From the NCBI RefSeq assembly GCF_032854445.1, contig NC_088296.1, forward strand, positions 2,939,246 to 3,003,245: 64,000 bases of DNA, given 5' to 3'. A program made the position numbers and the translations under genes. Of this stretch, positions 1 through 10,530 are shown piece by piece. This DNA is from Liolophura sinensis (Eukaryota; Mollusca; Polyplacophora; Chitonida; Chitonidae). Positions within the stretch are counted from its first letter, which is position 1; each line of letters begins with the position of its first letter. The notes beneath the pieces are model-generated. The model saw nothing but the letters and a program-made list of their open reading frames with translations. It was not told where the DNA came from and did not search any database.

Positions 1-78
1 CTGTATAAAACAAATCTGCTTTTATAATATCACGCCAATTTACATCACCCTGTCCTTAATTTACTTGCTTGCTTGCAT

Positions 79-84
79 TTAATT

Positions 85-119
<35 letters not shown>

Positions 120-147
120 TAGATTTATTTATTTATTTAGATTGTTG
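79..147. repeat. (TTTA)n microsatellite
   Basis: Near-perfect tetranucleotide tract, interrupted once around position 120. The open frame across it is just the repeat translated and is not a gene. Confidence 0.9.
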
Positions 148-410
148 CAGAAGGTTACTTTTCAACATTATTCAGGATACATGTATATCACTAGGTTATC
201 TCCCTTAGTAGGCAATGAGCATCATTTGCAGAGTGCTGAATCACTTACACACCAATCGGAAGACACCAGATACGACTCCTCACACAATCACAGTTTGGTG
301 ACGATAGGGTAGACCAGTGTTTGGCTTATACGATGATGCCACGTTTCTCTGGCATATCTATAGTATGGCAAAAGTGGGGAGAGAGAGAAGTGGAGAGATG
401 GGCAGCATAG

Positions 411-432
411 GGGGGGGGGGGGGGGGGGGGGG
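411..432. repeat. poly-G tract
   Basis: About 22 consecutive G, a likely site of length error. The proline-rich open frame on the minus strand across it is not credible as a gene. Confidence 0.9.
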
Positions 433-784
433 AGAATAGAGGGGGTAGGGGGAAAAAGGAATAGAGACAGACAGGCGCAAACACAAAACCTCCTTGGCAG
501 ACGTAATACCCTTCAATCCCTTGGGACTGGCGTCGGCTATCACGGATGGGTCATTATAGAAATCAGCAGTCAAGTAAACCCCAATCAGACATTTGATGAG
601 CCTGTTGGTACATAAAGCGGTCAGTGTCTTCCCTAATCCAAATGTCAAACACACCACTTATGAGAATTTGCCGACATATGCTGCCGTCTGTCATCCACAG
701 CCCCAGTTAAAGTATAATACAGGTGCTTATCTCTGGACTATTAATCATTAATATTGGAATAGCGGAAATGCGTCTGAGAACTGG
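433..784. other. no gene seen
   Basis: Unremarkable sequence between the poly-G tract and a SINE fragment. I see no coding, RNA or repeat signal. Confidence 0.5.
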
Positions 785-845
785 TCCTCATATCACTGAA
801 AAATTGCTAAATATGACGTTAAACCCCAAGCACTCACTCACTCTG
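785..845 (+). mobile_element. 3' end fragment of SINE family A
   Basis: The motif cluster TATCACTGAAAAATTG, GACGTTAAACCCCAAGCAC and a CACTCACT tail matches, in reverse, the 3' end of the two full copies near 57.7 and 58.6 kb. Only the end is present, as expected of a 5'-truncated retroposed copy. Confidence 0.75.
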
Positions 846-1154
846 AGAACTTCAGAACTCTATCATACTTCATCTATATAATTCATCTGTAATATTCCCG
901 ATTGTTCGATTTTGTACTTGTACAAGTTTCAATGTATTTAATTTTGACTCTCTGATCACGCCAATGTCCAAATTAACATAATTTTGATTTATCCCTTTAA
1001 CATCTTTGACGTTCATGCAAATAATAGTCTTAAACATATTATCTCAATTTCTGAACCAGTCACCCTCTCCAAAAGTGAATGCTGAATTTCCACTTGCAGG
1101 GTACGTGTTTACTGAAAAGAAAAACACATTTAACAATAGGTGTGACGCACCTAT
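846..1154. other. no gene seen
   Basis: AT-rich intergenic sequence with no recognisable feature. Confidence 0.5.
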
Positions 1155-1412
1155 TTAATTATTTATTTGATTGGTGTTTTACGCCGTACTCAAGAATATT
1201 TCACTTATACGACAGGAGGCCAGCATTGTGGTAGGAGGAAACCGGGCAGGGGCCGCCCGAAACCATCCGCAGTTTGCTGACAGATAGCCCCACTATAGAC
1301 GGAGAAAAAGTCAGCCTGAGGTGAACTTGAATTTATGAAAGGCTCCTTGGGGTTTTTTGGGGGGTTTTTTTAGCGCCGCGCTGGTAAGCTAACAACCTCG
1401 GCGACGGAGGTC
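1155..1412 (-). mobile_element. SINE family B, diverged, near full length
   Basis: In reverse this reads as a degraded tRNA-like head near 1371-1410, a middle with CCGGTTTCCTCC-like sequence, and the typical tail TTGAGTACGGCGTAAAACACC followed by AAATAAAT. Poly-G/T runs interrupt the head-proximal part. Confidence 0.8.
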
Positions 1413-1689
1413 TCTCGATAGTGTTATTAGTTATATGAATAAAAGATTTTGCGCCCAATGCGGATTGGTTTTCCTATCTGTATTACAGAAGATAATTCTA
1501 ATGAACTACAAAATAATGTGGTCCAAACGCAGGTTAATACAAGAGATCACAAAAGCTCGCCAGTTTGATCGCAAAAAAAGGTGATGGATAAAATAAGAAA
1601 ACATAATATTCGAATAGATCCCTTGTTTTAACCGACGTTTTGAGCACATCATATTTTTTGAGTCACCAAAATCGACACCCACTCAGAGG
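1413..1689. other. no gene seen
   Basis: No feature recognised. Confidence 0.4.
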
Positions 1690-3200
1690 AAAAGGCCTCT
1701 AAGCATAGAAGTCTGTAACACTAAATAGACTACTTAAAATTAGGCGCAAATATACTTTCATTTATCTTCTCACATGTTTATGAAGACAGAGAAAGGTGTT
1801 CAGACATTTGAAATCTAAGGTGGTCTTTATGGACAATACTCTCAGACGTTAGGAATTCGGAGGTCACATGAAGTCTTTCAACTCTAATCACGACACTGAA
1901 TGTTGGAATAATTCTTTTCACTCATGAGAAAAAGATTACTGATGAAATATTCCCCCCAAAATCCTTTCCTCTGGTGACCACATCAGCAAAAATGGTGATG
2001 TGACATCAGAGTTCCTAGATACCGTCAGTATGGCTCACAAAGCCCACCACAGAGGTGATGTAACGTCAGTGTTCCTAGATACCGTCAGTATGGCTCACAA
2101 AGCCCACCACAGAGGTGATGTAACGTCAGAGTTCCTAGATACCGTCAGTGTGGCTCATAAAGCCCACCATAGAGGTGATGTAACGTCAGTGTTCCTAGAT
2201 ACCGTCAGTGTGGCTCATAAAGCCCACCATAGAGGTGATGTAACGTCAGTGTTCCTAGATACCGTCAGTGTGGCTCACAAAGCCCACCATAGAGGTGATG
2301 TAACGTCAGTGTTCCTAGATACCGTCAGTGTGGCTCATAAAGCCCACCACAGAGGTGATGTAACGTCAGTGTTCCTAGATACCGTCAGTGTGGCTCATAA
2401 AGCCCACCATAGAGGTGATGTAACGTCAGTGTTCCTAGATACCGTCAGTGTGGCTCACAAAGCCCACCACAGAGGTGATGTAACGTCAGTGTTCCTAGAT
2501 ACCGTCAGTGTGGCTCATAAAGCCCACCATAGAGGTGATGTAACGTCAGTGTTCCTAGATACCGTCAGTGTGGCTCATAAAGCCCATCATAGAGGTGATG
2601 TAATGTCAGTGTTCCTAGATACCGTCAGTGTGGCTCACAAAGCCCACCATAGAGGTGATGTAACGTCAATGTTCCTAGATACCATCAGTGTGACTCATAA
2701 ACCCACCATAGAGGTGATGTAACGTCAGAGATCCTAGACACCGTCAGTATGGTTCATAAAGCCCACCATAGAGGTGATGTAACGTCAGAGTTCCTAGATA
2801 CCGTCAGTATGGCTCACAAAGCCCACCATAGAGGTGATGTGACGTCAGAGTTCCTAGATACCGTCAGTATGGCTCATAAAGCCACCACAGAGGTGATGTG
2901 ACGTCAGAGTTCCTAGATACCGTCAGTATGGCTCACAAAGCCCACCATAGAGGTGATGTAACGTCAGAGTTCCTAGATACCATCAGTGTGGCTCATAAAG
3001 CCCACCATAGAGGTGATGTAACGTCAGTGTTCCTAGATACCGTCAGTATGGCTCATAAAGCCCACCATAGTATTCAAAATTTTGAATGCCTTTCAACAAA
3101 TCTGCCAAAAATATTCGAAGGTATTTCTACCCATAGTTTTCAGCTGTCTGTCTGATGAACCTTACTTCACATTTTAGCTTTCTTTTACTGTAAATAAAAA
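1690..3200 (+). repeat. dispersed repeat carrying an expanded 60-bp minisatellite
   Basis: The flanks 1690-1995 and 3071-3200 match 59800-60120 and 60176-60310 along their length, for example CTAATCACGACAC, GAATATTGGAATAA-like sequence, and AACCTTACTTCA followed by TTTTAGCTTTCTTT. The second locus has one 60-bp unit and this one about 18, so the array grew inside an older dispersed sequence. Confidence 0.8.
1996..3070 (+). repeat. 60-bp minisatellite, about 18 units
   Basis: The unit starts GATGTAACGTCAGTGTTCCT and ends CCCACCATAGAGGT. The period is 60 bp, with single-base losses near 2700 and 2881. Because 60 is divisible by three, the array stays open for 240 codons with a 20-residue repeat (FLDTVSVAHKAHHRG core). 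I regard this frame as a by-product, since there is no promoter, splice context or non-repeat domain to support it. Units vary at a few positions (GTAACG/GTGACG, GTGTGG/GTATGG). Confidence 0.95.
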
Positions 3201-4232
3201 CCCAGAGTTTCTATGGATTCTATGGAATCTTGTACAGTGTTTGAGAATCAGTGTCTAGTTTTGTTTACAGTGAGTAAGCACAAGTACAGTGGTTCAGTCA
3301 CGCTACATCAGTGTGAAGGATTCGTTTGCGCTGTTTCAACATCAACGCCAAGGATTCCTGTGCACTTATGTAGTAAAAGAACACCCAAGAACTCATGAAG
3401 TGTATGTCAATTTAATAAACTCTAAAACATCATAACTCGGTATTCAACCAACGTGATATCTAACTTTTTTCAGCATGCATCCGAAATGAATTGACAGGAG
3501 CCGGAGATCAGTCGTCGGTACAATTCATTTCTCAATATAAACCTCCTCTCAATATAAACTTGCCAGTGTATTACAAATATACATCTCGCTGGCTAAGTGA
3601 TTTAAGGCGTAGCTCTCACCTCAGATGATTGGCACCTGTCCAATGTGGCCGTGGAGAGCACAAACCAGGTTTGGAATATTAATGATAACGTTTATGTTTC
3701 TGGTGACTGAACTGGAACCCTAAGACTCTGATGAACCGTGTGTGTTCTTAAATGGCACATTGCTACTTCAAACCAGTAGTCATTTAACCTGGGCGTGTGA
3801 GTTCAAATCCCAGTCATGTTTGCTTGGGTTTTTGACGGAAAGTCTTGTCGCACCTGTTCAATTTAATCAACATCGGTACATATATAAGCTACATTGTAAA
3901 TAATCATCAAACCTGCCATAAGTAAGGTAAATCGATCAACCAACGGATATATTAGAAATTCAGTGCGTTGGTATCTGTCCAGTGTATATAGAGTTCGGAT
4001 ATAGGCACAACACCTCTATGTAACTGTATGACGAAAAGCTGGAGAGCTACATGTAAGCCTCAAATCAAGGCTGGGGTGGAAATTTGATGTATTGTGTAGT
4101 AACAGAGCCAGTGGGTCGCAAGTAACCATGCTTTATCGTGGACGTTTCGCTCACATAGTTCATCTGCTACCAACCAATATCTTTTTGACCGAGAATCCGT
4201 AACCTACTCCCGGCGTAGTATCCACAACTGCA
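3201..4232. other. no gene seen
   Basis: Intergenic sequence between the minisatellite locus and the DNA transposon. A tRNA-promoter-like GAGTTCAAATCCCAG at about 3801 may be a very old SINE head, but no tail can be recognised. Confidence 0.4.
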
Positions 4233-4234
4233 TA

Positions 4235-4255
4235 GGGGAGAGCGGGGATGGTTCG
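4235..4255 (+). repeat. left terminal inverted repeat
   Basis: These 21 bases are the exact reverse complement of 7187-7207 and are preceded by TA. Confidence 0.95.
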
Positions 4256-4396
4256 TACAGCGGGATAGTTCGGACACTGCACATTTTTGCCAAACAATGC
4301 TTGTCACGACATCTATGATTGGTTAGATAGTTTCCAAGTGTTAAAACAACAACAACAGTCACATGGGGAGTTTTGACAGGTCTTCGACTTCTACAG

Positions 4397-4678
4397 GTAT
4401 GGAAACTTTAATTTTTCCCCGTTTCTGATGTATATTTTCGTCGGTGCGTTGTAACTGTATGCACGGGTTAAGTTTAGATGTTCAACAAACCTACCATACC
4501 CCCTGAAAGCTGTGCCCATGCGACATGATTTAGGTGTAGAACTGTATCCCTGTCCTGCGGAAATTTCCCACTCGACCATTTTTATTTCTTCAATAACATG
4601 CGGGGATACTTCGGACAGCTGTCCGAATCTTCCCCATGCGTCCGAACCATCCCTACAACTCATGTTTTTGTTTTGCAG
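4397..4678 (+). other. possible 5' intron of the transposase gene
   Basis: Donor ACAG/GTATGG at 4396/4397 and acceptor with a T-rich tract ending GCAG at 4678. The TTCGGACA-type repeats at about 4605-4650 would lie inside it. Inferred from splice signals only. Confidence 0.4.
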
Positions 4679-4702
4679 AATTTCTATAAGACGCCTCTCA
4701 GG

Positions 4703-6607
4703 ATGCCTAGAATGTATAAACGGAAAACTGAGAGAGTTGTGAAGCCGGTAGATATGGAGAGAGCTGTACAAGATGTGCTTGACGGCAATCTGTCATTGCG
4801 AAAGTCTGCAGATTTACATAATGTCAAAAAATCAACGTTGAAAGATTATGTGGACAAAGCTCGAAAAGGTTTCCTGTTCAAGGTTGGCGAGTTCAATACC
4901 AGGCAGGTGTTTTCTCAGGAAATGGAACAACAACTAACGGAGTATTTATTGAAATGCTATGCCATGTACTACGGCTTAACACCCAAGGCCTTGCGCAGGC
5001 TAGCTTATGAATATGCAAGACAGAATGACATCAGAACACCTGAAACCTGGGCAACAAACAAAATGGCTGGCAAAGACTGGTTAACCGGTTTTCTTCACAG
5101 AAACAAAAGTCTTAGTATCCGTAGCCCTGAAGCGACCAGCCTAGCGTGCATGACAAGTTTTAACCGGACAAACCTAAAGGTGTTTCAAGATAAACTTGCG
5201 GAAGTCATTCAACGCTACAATTTCAATGAATCAGAAATATTCAATCTGGACGAGACTGGGTGCACAACAGTGCAGCGTGTTCCAAAAGTCATCGCTCATA
5301 AAGGTGCTCATCAGGTGGGTCAAGCAACATCTCGAGAACGGGGAGAACTTGTGACAGTGGCGGGAATTATTTGCGCAAATGGAAATGCCCTACCCCCAGC
5401 CTTCGTCTTCCCCAGGGTTCGCATGGACGCTGCCCGCATGATGTCTGGAGCTCCGGCTGGTGCCCTTGGTCCTGTCCATAAGTCAGGGTGGATGACAAGT
5501 GAGAATTTCTTACTAGTGCTGAAACATCTTGTCCAACACACCAGATCCACTCAAGACAAGAAAATTCTCCTCATTCTGGATAACCACGATTCACACCTGT
5601 CTGTTGATGGTCTCAATTATGCCAAAGAAAACGGCGTCGTTATCTTAATCCTGCCGCCTCACACATCGAATAAGCTGCAGCCCTTAGATCGCTGTGTTTT
5701 TGGTCCCTTTAAAACATTCTACAACCAAGCAGCCGACAGCTGGATGCTCAGCCACCAGGGCCAGACTCTGTCCATTTACGACTTACCGCCTCTTGTGGCA
5801 ACAGCATGGGACAGAGCTGCAACGCCAACAAACATAAAGTCGGCATTCCGGTGCACAGGAATTTGTCCATTTGACCGCGATGTGTTTGGGGAGGAAGATT
5901 TCTTGATGTCCTCTGTCACGGATAGGCCACACCCATCGGAGAAGGGCGGCCAGTCGCCAAATATGGCGCCTATTCCGGTTTCGAACGCTGCGCCTGGTCA
6001 GTCTGGGGAAACCTCAAATCCTGTAAGTCCGTCTGACATTGCCCCCTTTCCAAAAGCCCCTGAGAGGAAAGGTCAAACAGGCCAAAAACGTGGTAAATGC
6101 ATGATAGCAACAGATACGCCTGAAAAATCAGCTATCGAAGAAATGAAGAGCAAATCCATTAGAGCCAGGAAGATCTCCTTGTTTCAGCAACGGAAGGGTG
6201 CTAAAAAAGCGGAAAGCAGTAGCAGTAGCAGTAGCTCTGATGGCGAAATGACAGAACACGATGAATCGGAAGCCTCCGATGAAGAGGACAGTTCCCACCT
6301 TGTTGATGCGCCTCTGGACAGAGACCCAGAACAAAATGACTTTGTTCTTGTTGAATTTCAAAACCATGTCCATTACATTGGAAAGATCACTTCGCGTAAG
6401 GACGAAGAGAATGACTTTGACATTTCCTATCTCAGAAAATCGTCAAAAGTTGCCAATGCATTCATTTACCCGCATGTCGAGGATTTGGCGTCTGTTAACA
6501 TCAATCAGATAAGGGGGATACTGCCCAGCCCTCTGGTGGTGTCCAACAAGCGCTTAAGTGGATACATCAAGTTTGCATTTTCGTTTGATGGACTGGTTGT
6601 GCGTTGA
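4703..6607 (+). CDS. Tigger/pogo-like transposase (DDE superfamily)
   Basis: Intact 634-codon frame from the chosen ATG; the open frame itself extends upstream to 4598. I chose 4703 because a good 3' splice site (TTTTGTTTTGCAG, ending 4678) lies just before it and the first residues, MPRMYKRK, are those usual for this family. A matching donor CTACAG/GTATGG at 4396/4397 would make a 282-bp 5' intron. Order: Psq-type helix-turn-helix (about residues 15-55, SLRKSADLHNVKKSTLKDYV), CENP-B-like second DNA-binding domain (about 65-150), DDE_1 catalytic core with D183 (NLDETG), D293 (LILDNHDSH) and D329 (LQPLDRCVFGPFK), 35 residues apart for the last two. Then come a serine run and acidic stretch (about 525-560) and a C-terminal domain of unknown role. 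The protein would cut and paste the element by binding its ends in the nucleus. No stop or frameshift breaks it. Confidence 0.93.
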   Translation: MPRMYKRKTERVVKPVDMERAVQDVLDGNLSLRKSADLHNVKKSTLKDYVDKARKGFLFKVGEFNTRQVFSQEMEQQLTEYLLKCYAMYYGLTPKALRRLAYEYARQNDIRTPETWATNKMAGKDWLTGFLHRNKSLSIRSPEATSLACMTSFNRTNLKVFQDKLAEVIQRYNFNESEIFNLDETGCTTVQRVPKVIAHKGAHQVGQATSRERGELVTVAGIICANGNALPPAFVFPRVRMDAARMMSGAPAGALGPVHKSGWMTSENFLLVLKHLVQHTRSTQDKKILLILDNHDSHLSVDGLNYAKENGVVILILPPHTSNKLQPLDRCVFGPFKTFYNQAADSWMLSHQGQTLSIYDLPPLVATAWDRAATPTNIKSAFRCTGICPFDRDVFGEEDFLMSSVTDRPHPSEKGGQSPNMAPIPVSNAAPGQSGETSNPVSPSDIAPFPKAPERKGQTGQKRGKCMIATDTPEKSAIEEMKSKSIRARKISLFQQRKGAKKAESSSSSSSSDGEMTEHDESEASDEEDSSHLVDAPLDRDPEQNDFVLVEFQNHVHYIGKITSRKDEENDFDISYLRKSSKVANAFIYPHVEDLASVNINQIRGILPSPLVVSNKRLSGYIKFAFSFDGLVVR

Positions 6608-6836
6608 AGTAAATCGTTCAACAACAGAGAGGTCATACATGCTTTATTTTTAGAACTTACATTTCGTCAGATGTGCAAAATGTGCACCAATACGCGTCCT
6701 ACATAAAGCACCTGTATACTTCAATGTTTTGGGAATTGCAAATGTTTGCTTTTGTCTTTCATACATACATCATTAATTCAGTTAATGCGGGTATTCGACT
6801 CGAATGTTATGAGTCGCACACCAGTTCTCAAAGTTC

Positions 6837-6842
6837 AATAAA
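6837..6842 (+). promoter_or_regulatory. candidate polyadenylation signal of the transposase gene
   Basis: AATAAA, 230 bp after the transposase stop codon and inside the transposon. Confidence 0.5.
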
Positions 6843-7186
6843 AAAGAAAAAACTGAACGTTTTCAGATATTTCTGTTTATGTTTTCAATGCCAGAAGTCC
6901 GCACTGCTTCTTGCGAGATGCAGTCAAACGCCAATGCCTCTACGATACCTTACATTACATGCTGTCCGGAGGTACCCACCGGCCTGTCCAGTGTATCCCA
7001 ACATTTCGGGAGGGTTCGGACAGTTCGACACAAAGATGTCTCCTTCATTATAGCAGCAACTCTTAAGAGACTAGAATGGGATTCTTGTTTTGCAGACAGC
7101 TGGCACGGGCAACTTTACTGTGGTGCACTCATGACACCTTTTCCCTGATAAGTTTGGGTATTTAAGAGACATTCGTGAAAAGTGTC

Positions 7187-7207
7187 CGAACCATCCCCGC
7201 TCTCCCC
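7187..7207 (-). repeat. right terminal inverted repeat
   Basis: Exact reverse complement of the left end, followed by TA at 7208-7209. Confidence 0.95.
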
Positions 7208-7209
7208 TA

Positions 7210-7982
7210 CAATCAAAGACATTCCTGTCCCGAGCAAATCGGTTTGACGCAGTGTAATCACAGAGAGCTTTGTAAAACGTGTCCAAGCTTGGTAGGCCTA
7301 ATGCATAGCTTCGGGAAACTTACGACGAGTGAATGCAGTCTACCGGATAATGTTTTTCAGCGCACGACTTCTCGATGAGTGACCTGCAGCGACACCTGTC
7401 GGGCATGTACAAACCTCCTTTGTTGTAAACCCACAAATTGGCTTTCCTTAAAGGAGTGATATGTTTTCCACAGAAGGTCCGGTATGGTCTAATTTCCCCT
7501 TGACTTGGAAACATCATGGCAAGAAAATAAACCAAAGCAGTACTAGGCTCGTGCTGTTTTGGTAGTCGTTGCTCACAACGTTATCCTCGCATATTCTTTG
7601 GCACGACAGAGTAGGTAAACCTGTTGTGATGTCCAGTTATGTAGAGATAGGACTTGCGCTCAAGGCATTGAAGTTATGTACTTTATATAGCTGTATAAAA
7701 TGTGACAATTACTTTCTGAACGAAATGTAAGGTATATATAAATTCCGTTTAAAGGGATACAGGATCGATTCTGATTGGCTTATTTGAGAAACAGACAGGT
7801 CCAGGGTATGACTTGCCTGAACTGAATTCTATGTATGGTACATTGATTTAAGTCAGACCGTGGCTGCAAAATTTTACCCATGAAACCCTATCTCTACTGC
7901 CAGCCAATTAGCGTCAATTCCTTATCCCTTTAAGACAGCTGGACAACATGTTTGTATATAAGCATGAGGCATGGGAAAACCT
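7210..7982. other. 3' flank of the SLC5 gene
   Basis: Lies between the transposon and the SLC5 stop codon and should hold that gene's 3' UTR (minus strand). About 7625-7720 resembles 29085-29160 (shared GTAAAGATAGG-like and AAGGCATTGAA), a small dispersed repeat. No gene seen. Confidence 0.4.
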
Positions 7983-8147
7983 TTATTCTATTTTGCCAGT
8001 AATAGTCCTTTGCTCCAGGAGTGCAGATCTCTGTTCATCCACTAAGGATTTGGTGTCGTTAGGTAAATCTGTTTCCACGACCGGCTCCACTATAAGATAC
8101 ATATCTCCGTCATCAGTGACTTTAATCAACTCCTCTTCCTTCACGTC
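7983..8147 (-). CDS. SLC5 exon 16 (residues 609-662 and stop)
   Basis: Acceptor TTTGTTGTAG/GAC. 165 bp ending TAA at 7985-7983, exactly 55 codons. Encodes an acidic tail ending EQRTITGKIE. The stop codon overlaps an AATAAA, too close to the end to be the usual poly(A) signal. Confidence 0.85.
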   Translation of the reverse strand, partial: DVKEEELIKVTDDGDMYLIVEPVVETDLPNDTKSLVDEQRSALLEQRTITGKIE

Positions 8148-8339
8148 CTACAACAAAGGCGACAAGAGTTTTAATCGGTTCTTCTTTTACGTCATGTAGC
8201 AAACGCAAACACATTTTTAAAAAATTAGATCAAATTCCTCTACCTCCTCCAACAAACACAGGAAAATTTTATCAGCTCTTGTTGATTAAAACAGTGGCAG
8301 CAAAATTTTCATCTTCTCCCATTTTTCTAAAGCCCAGCA

Positions 8340-8457
8340 ACAAATACGGGGTTTCCCCGGCTTTCCTCTCACCGTAATGCTGGCCGCCATCGTATAAATG
8401 AAATATTCTTGAGCACGGCGTAAAAAACCAATCAAGTAAATAAATAAATAAACAAAT
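8340..8457 (+). mobile_element. SINE family B, 3' part, in SLC5 intron 15
   Basis: Has TGCTGGCCGCCATCGTAT, then TTCTTGAGCACGGCGTAAAA and an AAATAAATAAATAAAC end. The tRNA-like head is missing. Confidence 0.9.
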
Positions 8458-8561
8458 ACGGGATATTCAGCTGTTTTGATAGGCGTGAAATTATACTGAA
8501 ATCAACCATTACGGCAACAATCCAAGGGTCGTGGGAGGAGCTTAAGCCTTCTGTATCTTAC

Positions 8562-8689
8562 CTCATCTTTTGGTATAAAGTCTTTGCCGTATCGAAGTTT
8601 ATCCCGGACAGAACTTGGTAAATAGCAAAAAAGCTGGTCGAATATTGGTATGATATACTTCGGATCAATTGTTCCGGGCGGGTTGGCAC
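8562..8689 (-). CDS. SLC5 exon 15 (residues 566-608)
   Basis: Acceptor CCTACAG, donor TGAG/GTAAGA. 128 bp. Encodes ANPPGTIDPKYIIPIFDQLF and the start of the cytoplasmic C-terminal tail. Confidence 0.9.
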
Positions 8690-9811
8690 CTGTAGGAATG
8701 AAAATGTGTCAAAGGACATACGGGATTGCCCTGAGGGAAGCTGGCTATAATAATATAACAACTATAGCATGTACAATATTTACTTGTTTCCATAAATATG
8801 CTTATCGATATACATTTCTTCGTGAGGTTGTTTCACGTTCATGTGCCTCTTTTTTCTTTGATCTCCATTAATCGCCTTCTTTCTTAAAATTTTAACGGCG
8901 ATCTTCTTTCCCTTACAACGTCTTGTTTTCAAAAAAAAAAACTCACCCTCATTATACATATATTTATGTATTGGATTGTTGTGTAACGTCATATTCTATG
9001 ATTTTTACTGATACGAACCAGAGTCCTATGAAGAAAACCACCAGTACCATAAGGGACGTATCAAAGTGGATACCTTAAAATAATTTTTTTATTGTGTGTG
9101 TGATGTTGCATAACCGAGATATCGCTGTTCAAAGTAAACTAAATCGCGCATATTGAGACAATCGAATGCGCCGCCATGTTATTAGTGTTATCCGGTCAGG
9201 TGTGAGTTATTTCTATAACCCGAAGTATTAGCTGTTTCCGCTTGCCACCCGAACACCGTTTTGCCTTTTAAGCTGATGTGCATATATGAGTGGTACGATT
9301 GACGCGATATTGTGCTTTCTGCTGCTTTAACATCGCCCACTTCATGGTACAGGAAGATTTTTTCATTAAAGGTCTATCTTTTAAGTCATCAAGTTACCAA
9401 CCACGTCAAAAACTAAAGTTTAAGTGTGATTCCACCGCTCTTCCTAAATAGCTCAAAATATATTATCTGCTTTTTAAATTGAACCATCCAAATCTGGACC
9501 GAAGGGTGTGATATCACATGAGAACTACGCTTTAGCGAATCAAAGATGGACAAATTTTGTGGGACAAAATACAGTAAACTAAATATCATACAGAACTTGC
9601 GCCGCACTGTAATAATTTTTCATCTACTCTGCCATTTGGCAAATACATCTGATAAATCAAACTTTACCTACATGAAGTTACGCAAAAATGGATACAGTAG
9701 AGCGATTTTAGCCTTATCACTTTATGTTTCCTACAAGTAAATCTACACATTAGTTATGGTCGATCGGACATTTGACATGTAAAGAACTTCTTGGAAACGA
9801 TTCTCCCTCAC

Positions 9812-9912
9812 CTGTTGCATGGCTAACAATCAGACCAAACGACACTGTCAAAATCATCCCTATTAGAGAGTACCACATGTAGGAGAGTGAGTAAATGTAG
9901 GACAGGAAGGAG
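9812..9912 (-). CDS. SLC5 exon 14 (residues 532-566)
   Basis: Acceptor CTTCCAG, donor ACAG/GTGAGG. 101 bp. Encodes SFLSYIYSLSYMWYSLIGMI and LTVSFGLIVSHAT, the last membrane helix region. Confidence 0.92.
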
Positions 9913-10268
9913 CTGGAAGCAGAAATAGAAAGCTACATTAGAATGACGTAAATTGGATTCATGTCAACATACGTTTATGTTAATCTCAGTTAACACCTTG
10001 GATACAAAATTTTAACACTTTTCATGGTAGTCAATAGTTGTCCTGGTGTGCAAATCACGATGCTGACAATTTGTATATAGCCTCCTAAAAGCCTGCATAT
10101 AACATCATATTTCGACAGGGGCAATTTCAACCGGAAACCGACACCCGGCCTTGTAAATTTTTAATGCATTCTCTATGCCCTTCCTTGAGTTAGATACATT
10201 CCCTTTGCTTAAAAGAAATACTAAGGACCTTATACTCCCGTCCAGCACACATGCCATACCATACTTAC

Positions 10269-10530
10269 TCAACGCCTGAGTATTCCCTGTATATCTTTTC
10301 AGGCAGTTCCACGGGTATGTCATTCTCCGCAACGGGCACTCCCGTGGACATATAGTCGCTGGCATTCCAGGCAGCCATTGTTAGATTGCCTGCAGAGTTG
10401 TTATAACCGGGACATTGATCAATCGGCGCAGCAGGAAGGTATGGGGTCTTGACAGTCAGCGGTGAAAACTGGAACCCATAGCAATCCAGAAAACCAAAGC
10501 GAAAGCACCAATGGACCTGGAGATGGCTCC
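10269..10530 (-). CDS. SLC5 exon 13 (residues 445-532), -1 frameshift
   Basis: Acceptor ATTCCAG, donor TTGA/GTAAGT. The length is 262 where phase requires 263. AISRSIGAFALVFWIAMGSS is in the expected frame; SPLTVKTPYLPAAPIDQC continues one frame over, so one base is missing in the A run (plus strand) at 10465-10468. TGA at 10456-10458 follows if uncorrected. The long loop holds an NNSAGNLT segment with possible N-glycosylation sites. Confidence 0.9.

Larger units (their letters stand above)
4235..7207 (+). mobile_element. complete pogo/Tigger-like DNA transposon
   Basis: The element is 2973 bp, bounded by 21-bp perfect terminal inverted repeats (4235-4255 and 7187-7207, starting GGGGAGAGCGGGGATGG) and flanked on both sides by TA (4233-4234, 7208-7209), the target duplication of the Tc1/mariner/pogo superfamily. 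Inside is one full-length transposase frame. Subterminal copies of a TTCGGACA motif lie within 450 bp of the left end and 200 bp of the right end. With intact ends, target site and coding frame, the copy looks young. It sits about 0.8 kb beyond the stop codon of the SLC5 gene on the opposite strand. Confidence 0.95.

Noticed and set aside
2000-2722. 240-codon frame with a perfect 20-residue repeat.
   Set aside because: The period of 60 is divisible by three, so any stop-free unit gives a long frame. No unique domain or gene context, and the single-unit homologue at 60.1 kb is not coding.
4391-4771. 126-codon minus-strand frame overlapping the transposon's left part.
   Set aside because: Antisense to the transposase 5' region, with no family resemblance.
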